8,285 nucleotides of DNA from an uncultured Rhodanobacter sp. (GTDB taxonomy: Bacteria > Pseudomonadota > Gammaproteobacteria > Xanthomonadales > Rhodanobacteraceae), in assembly GCA_937906285.1 (NCBI GenBank), contig CALCWL010000229.1, positions 1-8,285 of the forward strand, read 5' to 3'. This document shows, piece by piece, positions 7,501-8,285 of this stretch (position 1 is the stretch's first letter; every line of letters starts with the position of its first letter). The notes beneath the pieces are model-generated. The model had not been told where the DNA came from. It was given only the letters and a program-made list of their open reading frames with translations, and ran no database searches. A program made the translations under genes and the position numbers.

Positions 7501-7923
7501 CTACTCGCGTTCCAGTCGGGCGCGCAGGCGTGCTTCCTGTTCGCGCAGCTCGGGCGTGAACGCCTCGCCGAAATCGTCGGCCTCGAACACCGGACGGATC
7601 TCGATCACCGACTCGCCTTCCATCGGATTGGGACAACGCCGCACCCAGGCGATCGCCTCGTCCATCGACTTCACCTGCCACAGCCAGAAACCGGCGATCA
7701 GCTCCTTCGTTTCGGCGAATGGCCCGTCGACGACATGGCGCTCCTTTCCCACGAACGTCACCCGCGCGCCACGCGCGCTGGGCGTCAGCCCTTCGCCGGC
7801 GAGCATCACGCCGGCCTTGACCAGCTCCTCGTTGAACCTGCCCATTGCCGCCAGCAACTCCTGGCTCGGCATCACGCCGGCTTCCGATTCGGCCGTGGCC
7901 TTGACTATCACCATGCATCGCAT
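7501..7923 (-). CDS. DGPF-motif (YCII-related) domain protein
   Basis: This 140-residue soluble protein belongs to the DGPF/YCII-related family, whose members share a small ferredoxin-like alpha/beta fold. It is the standard genomic partner and main target of ECF42 sigma factors; its biochemical function is not established. The family-defining motif is at 66-69 (VVDGPFAETKELIAGFW), and the start MRCMVIVKATAESEAGVMPS is typical of the family, as is RCPNP near residues 96-100. The ATG at 7923 is preceded by GGGAGA (7936-7931, 7 nt spacing). A second in-frame ATG at 7914 would remove three residues and fits the family less well. It is the first gene of a two-gene unit with the sigma factor 62 bp downstream, read from the ECF42-type promoter at 7974-8000. 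Only one DGPF gene is visible, whereas some ECF42 loci have two. Confidence 0.93.
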   Translation of the reverse strand: MRCMVIVKATAESEAGVMPSQELLAAMGRFNEELVKAGVMLAGEGLTPSARGARVTFVGKERHVVDGPFAETKELIAGFWLWQVKSMDEAIAWVRRCPNPMEGESVIEIRPVFEADDFGEAFTPELREQEARLRARLERE

Positions 7924-7973
7924 CGTCGTGTCTCCCGTGTGGCCGGGTCACCCTGAGCCGGCTTCACTGCATA

Positions 7974-8000
7974 GACGAACCAGCTCGCCGCGGATCGACA
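7974..8000 (-). promoter_or_regulatory. Predicted ECF42-dependent promoter of the DGPF-sigma factor unit
   Basis: On the minus strand TGTCGA (8000-7995) is followed after exactly 17 nt by CGTC (7977-7974). The published ECF42 consensus is TGTCGA at -35 and CGA/TC at -10, as best I recall, and both elements match fully. Transcription would start near 7966-7969, giving a leader of about 45 nt before the DGPF ATG at 7923, with a GCCGG/CCGGC inverted repeat (7942-7962) inside it. The position directly upstream of a DGPF gene linked to an ECF42 sigma factor implies positive autoregulation. Confidence 0.7.
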
Positions 8001-8068
8001 CGCCACTCGTCGCAGGCGGCGAGACTCGGGCGCGCGACAATGCCGCTCCACTTCGAGACAATCGCCGC

Positions 8069-8098
8069 ATGAGCGCACACGAGCCCCGCCCCCGGTGA
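8069..8098 (+). other. Nine-codon open frame overlapping the recC start
   Basis: An ATG at 8069 opens MSAHEPRPR and ends at TGA (8096-8098), overlapping the recC GTG start in the compact form GTGA. Such overlaps allow translational coupling, so this could be a short leader peptide. No clear Shine-Dalgarno precedes it, and a chance frame is the more likely explanation. Confidence 0.2.
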
Positions 8099-8285
8099 GC
8101 ACCGCCACGATCTCTGCCGGGACTCCGATCGAACCGGGCCTGATGGTGCTGCACGGCAACCGCCTGGAAGACCTGCGCGACCTGCTCGCCGCCTGGCTGG
8201 CGCGCGCGCCGCTGCGGCCGCTGGAAGACGAGCTGATGCTGGTGCAGAGCAACGGCATCGCGCAGTGGCTGAAGCTGGCGCTGGC
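8095..8285 (+). CDS. recC: RecC, exodeoxyribonuclease V gamma chain (N-terminal fragment)
   Basis: RecC is the Chi-recognising scaffold subunit of the RecBCD helicase-nuclease, which processes double-strand DNA ends for homologous recombination. Only the first 63 codons are present; the gene continues beyond the right edge. After a short N-terminal lead, LMVLHGNRLEDLRDLLAAWL and LMLVQSNGIAQWLKLALA match the start of RecC (E. coli has HSNRL and LVQSTGMAQWL at the same place). The GTG at 8095 is chosen as the longest plausible start. An in-frame ATG at 8143 would begin just before VLHGNRL, about where E. coli RecC starts. Neither has a strong Shine-Dalgarno. It is divergent from the ECF42 module with about 171 bp between the start codons. 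recB and recD would be expected just outside the window. Confidence 0.9.
   Translation, partial: MSTATISAGTPIEPGLMVLHGNRLEDLRDLLAAWLARAPLRPLEDELMLVQSNGIAQWLKLAL

Noticed and set aside
5966..8098. Plus-strand open frame of 710 codons spanning the sigma-factor and DGPF genes
   Set aside because: It crosses two well-supported minus-strand genes and an intergenic promoter region, and has no recognisable domain.

Overview
The window is about 8.3 kb of GC-rich, tightly packed bacterial chromosome. Codon usage, the GAF/GGDEF/EAL protein style and the recC neighbourhood suggest a gammaproteobacterium of the Xanthomonadales (Lysobacterales) type, such as Rhodanobacter, Dyella or Lysobacter. This placement is an inference from protein style, not from a marker gene. 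Four genes lie on the minus strand and one begins on the plus strand. No tRNA, rRNA, CRISPR array, insertion sequence or phage gene was seen.

Positions 1-5915 hold two tandem, clearly paralogous c-di-GMP signalling proteins on the minus strand. The upstream one (2169-5915) is complete: GAF-like, GAF-like, GGDEF, globin-like helical domain, GAF-like, EAL, C-terminal helical tail. The downstream one (1-1990) has the same N-terminal order and leaves the window inside the globin-like domain. Both GGDEF domains have an intact GGDEF signature and an RxxD inhibitory site. The two copies differ at the position matching the proximal haem histidine of globin-coupled sensors: His646 in the downstream copy, Gln647 in the upstream one. 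This makes a pair with one possible haem binder and one probable non-binder.

Positions 6179-8000 hold an ECF42-type module on the minus strand: a DGPF/YCII-family protein (7501-7923) followed by an ECF sigma factor with a long TPR-like C-terminal extension (6179-7438). Upstream of the DGPF gene, the sequence TGTCGA-N17-CGTC (8000 to 7974, minus strand) fits the promoter motif known for ECF42 sigma factors, so the module probably controls its own transcription. No anti-sigma factor is visible, as is usual for this group.

At 8095 the first 63 codons of recC (RecBCD exonuclease V gamma chain) start on the plus strand, divergent from the ECF42 module, and run off the right edge. The gaps are short (62-263 bp). 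Two carry notable inverted repeats: a nested stem-loop at 2041-2077 ahead of the downstream signalling gene, and a composite stem at 7451-7495 just upstream of the sigma-factor start codon.
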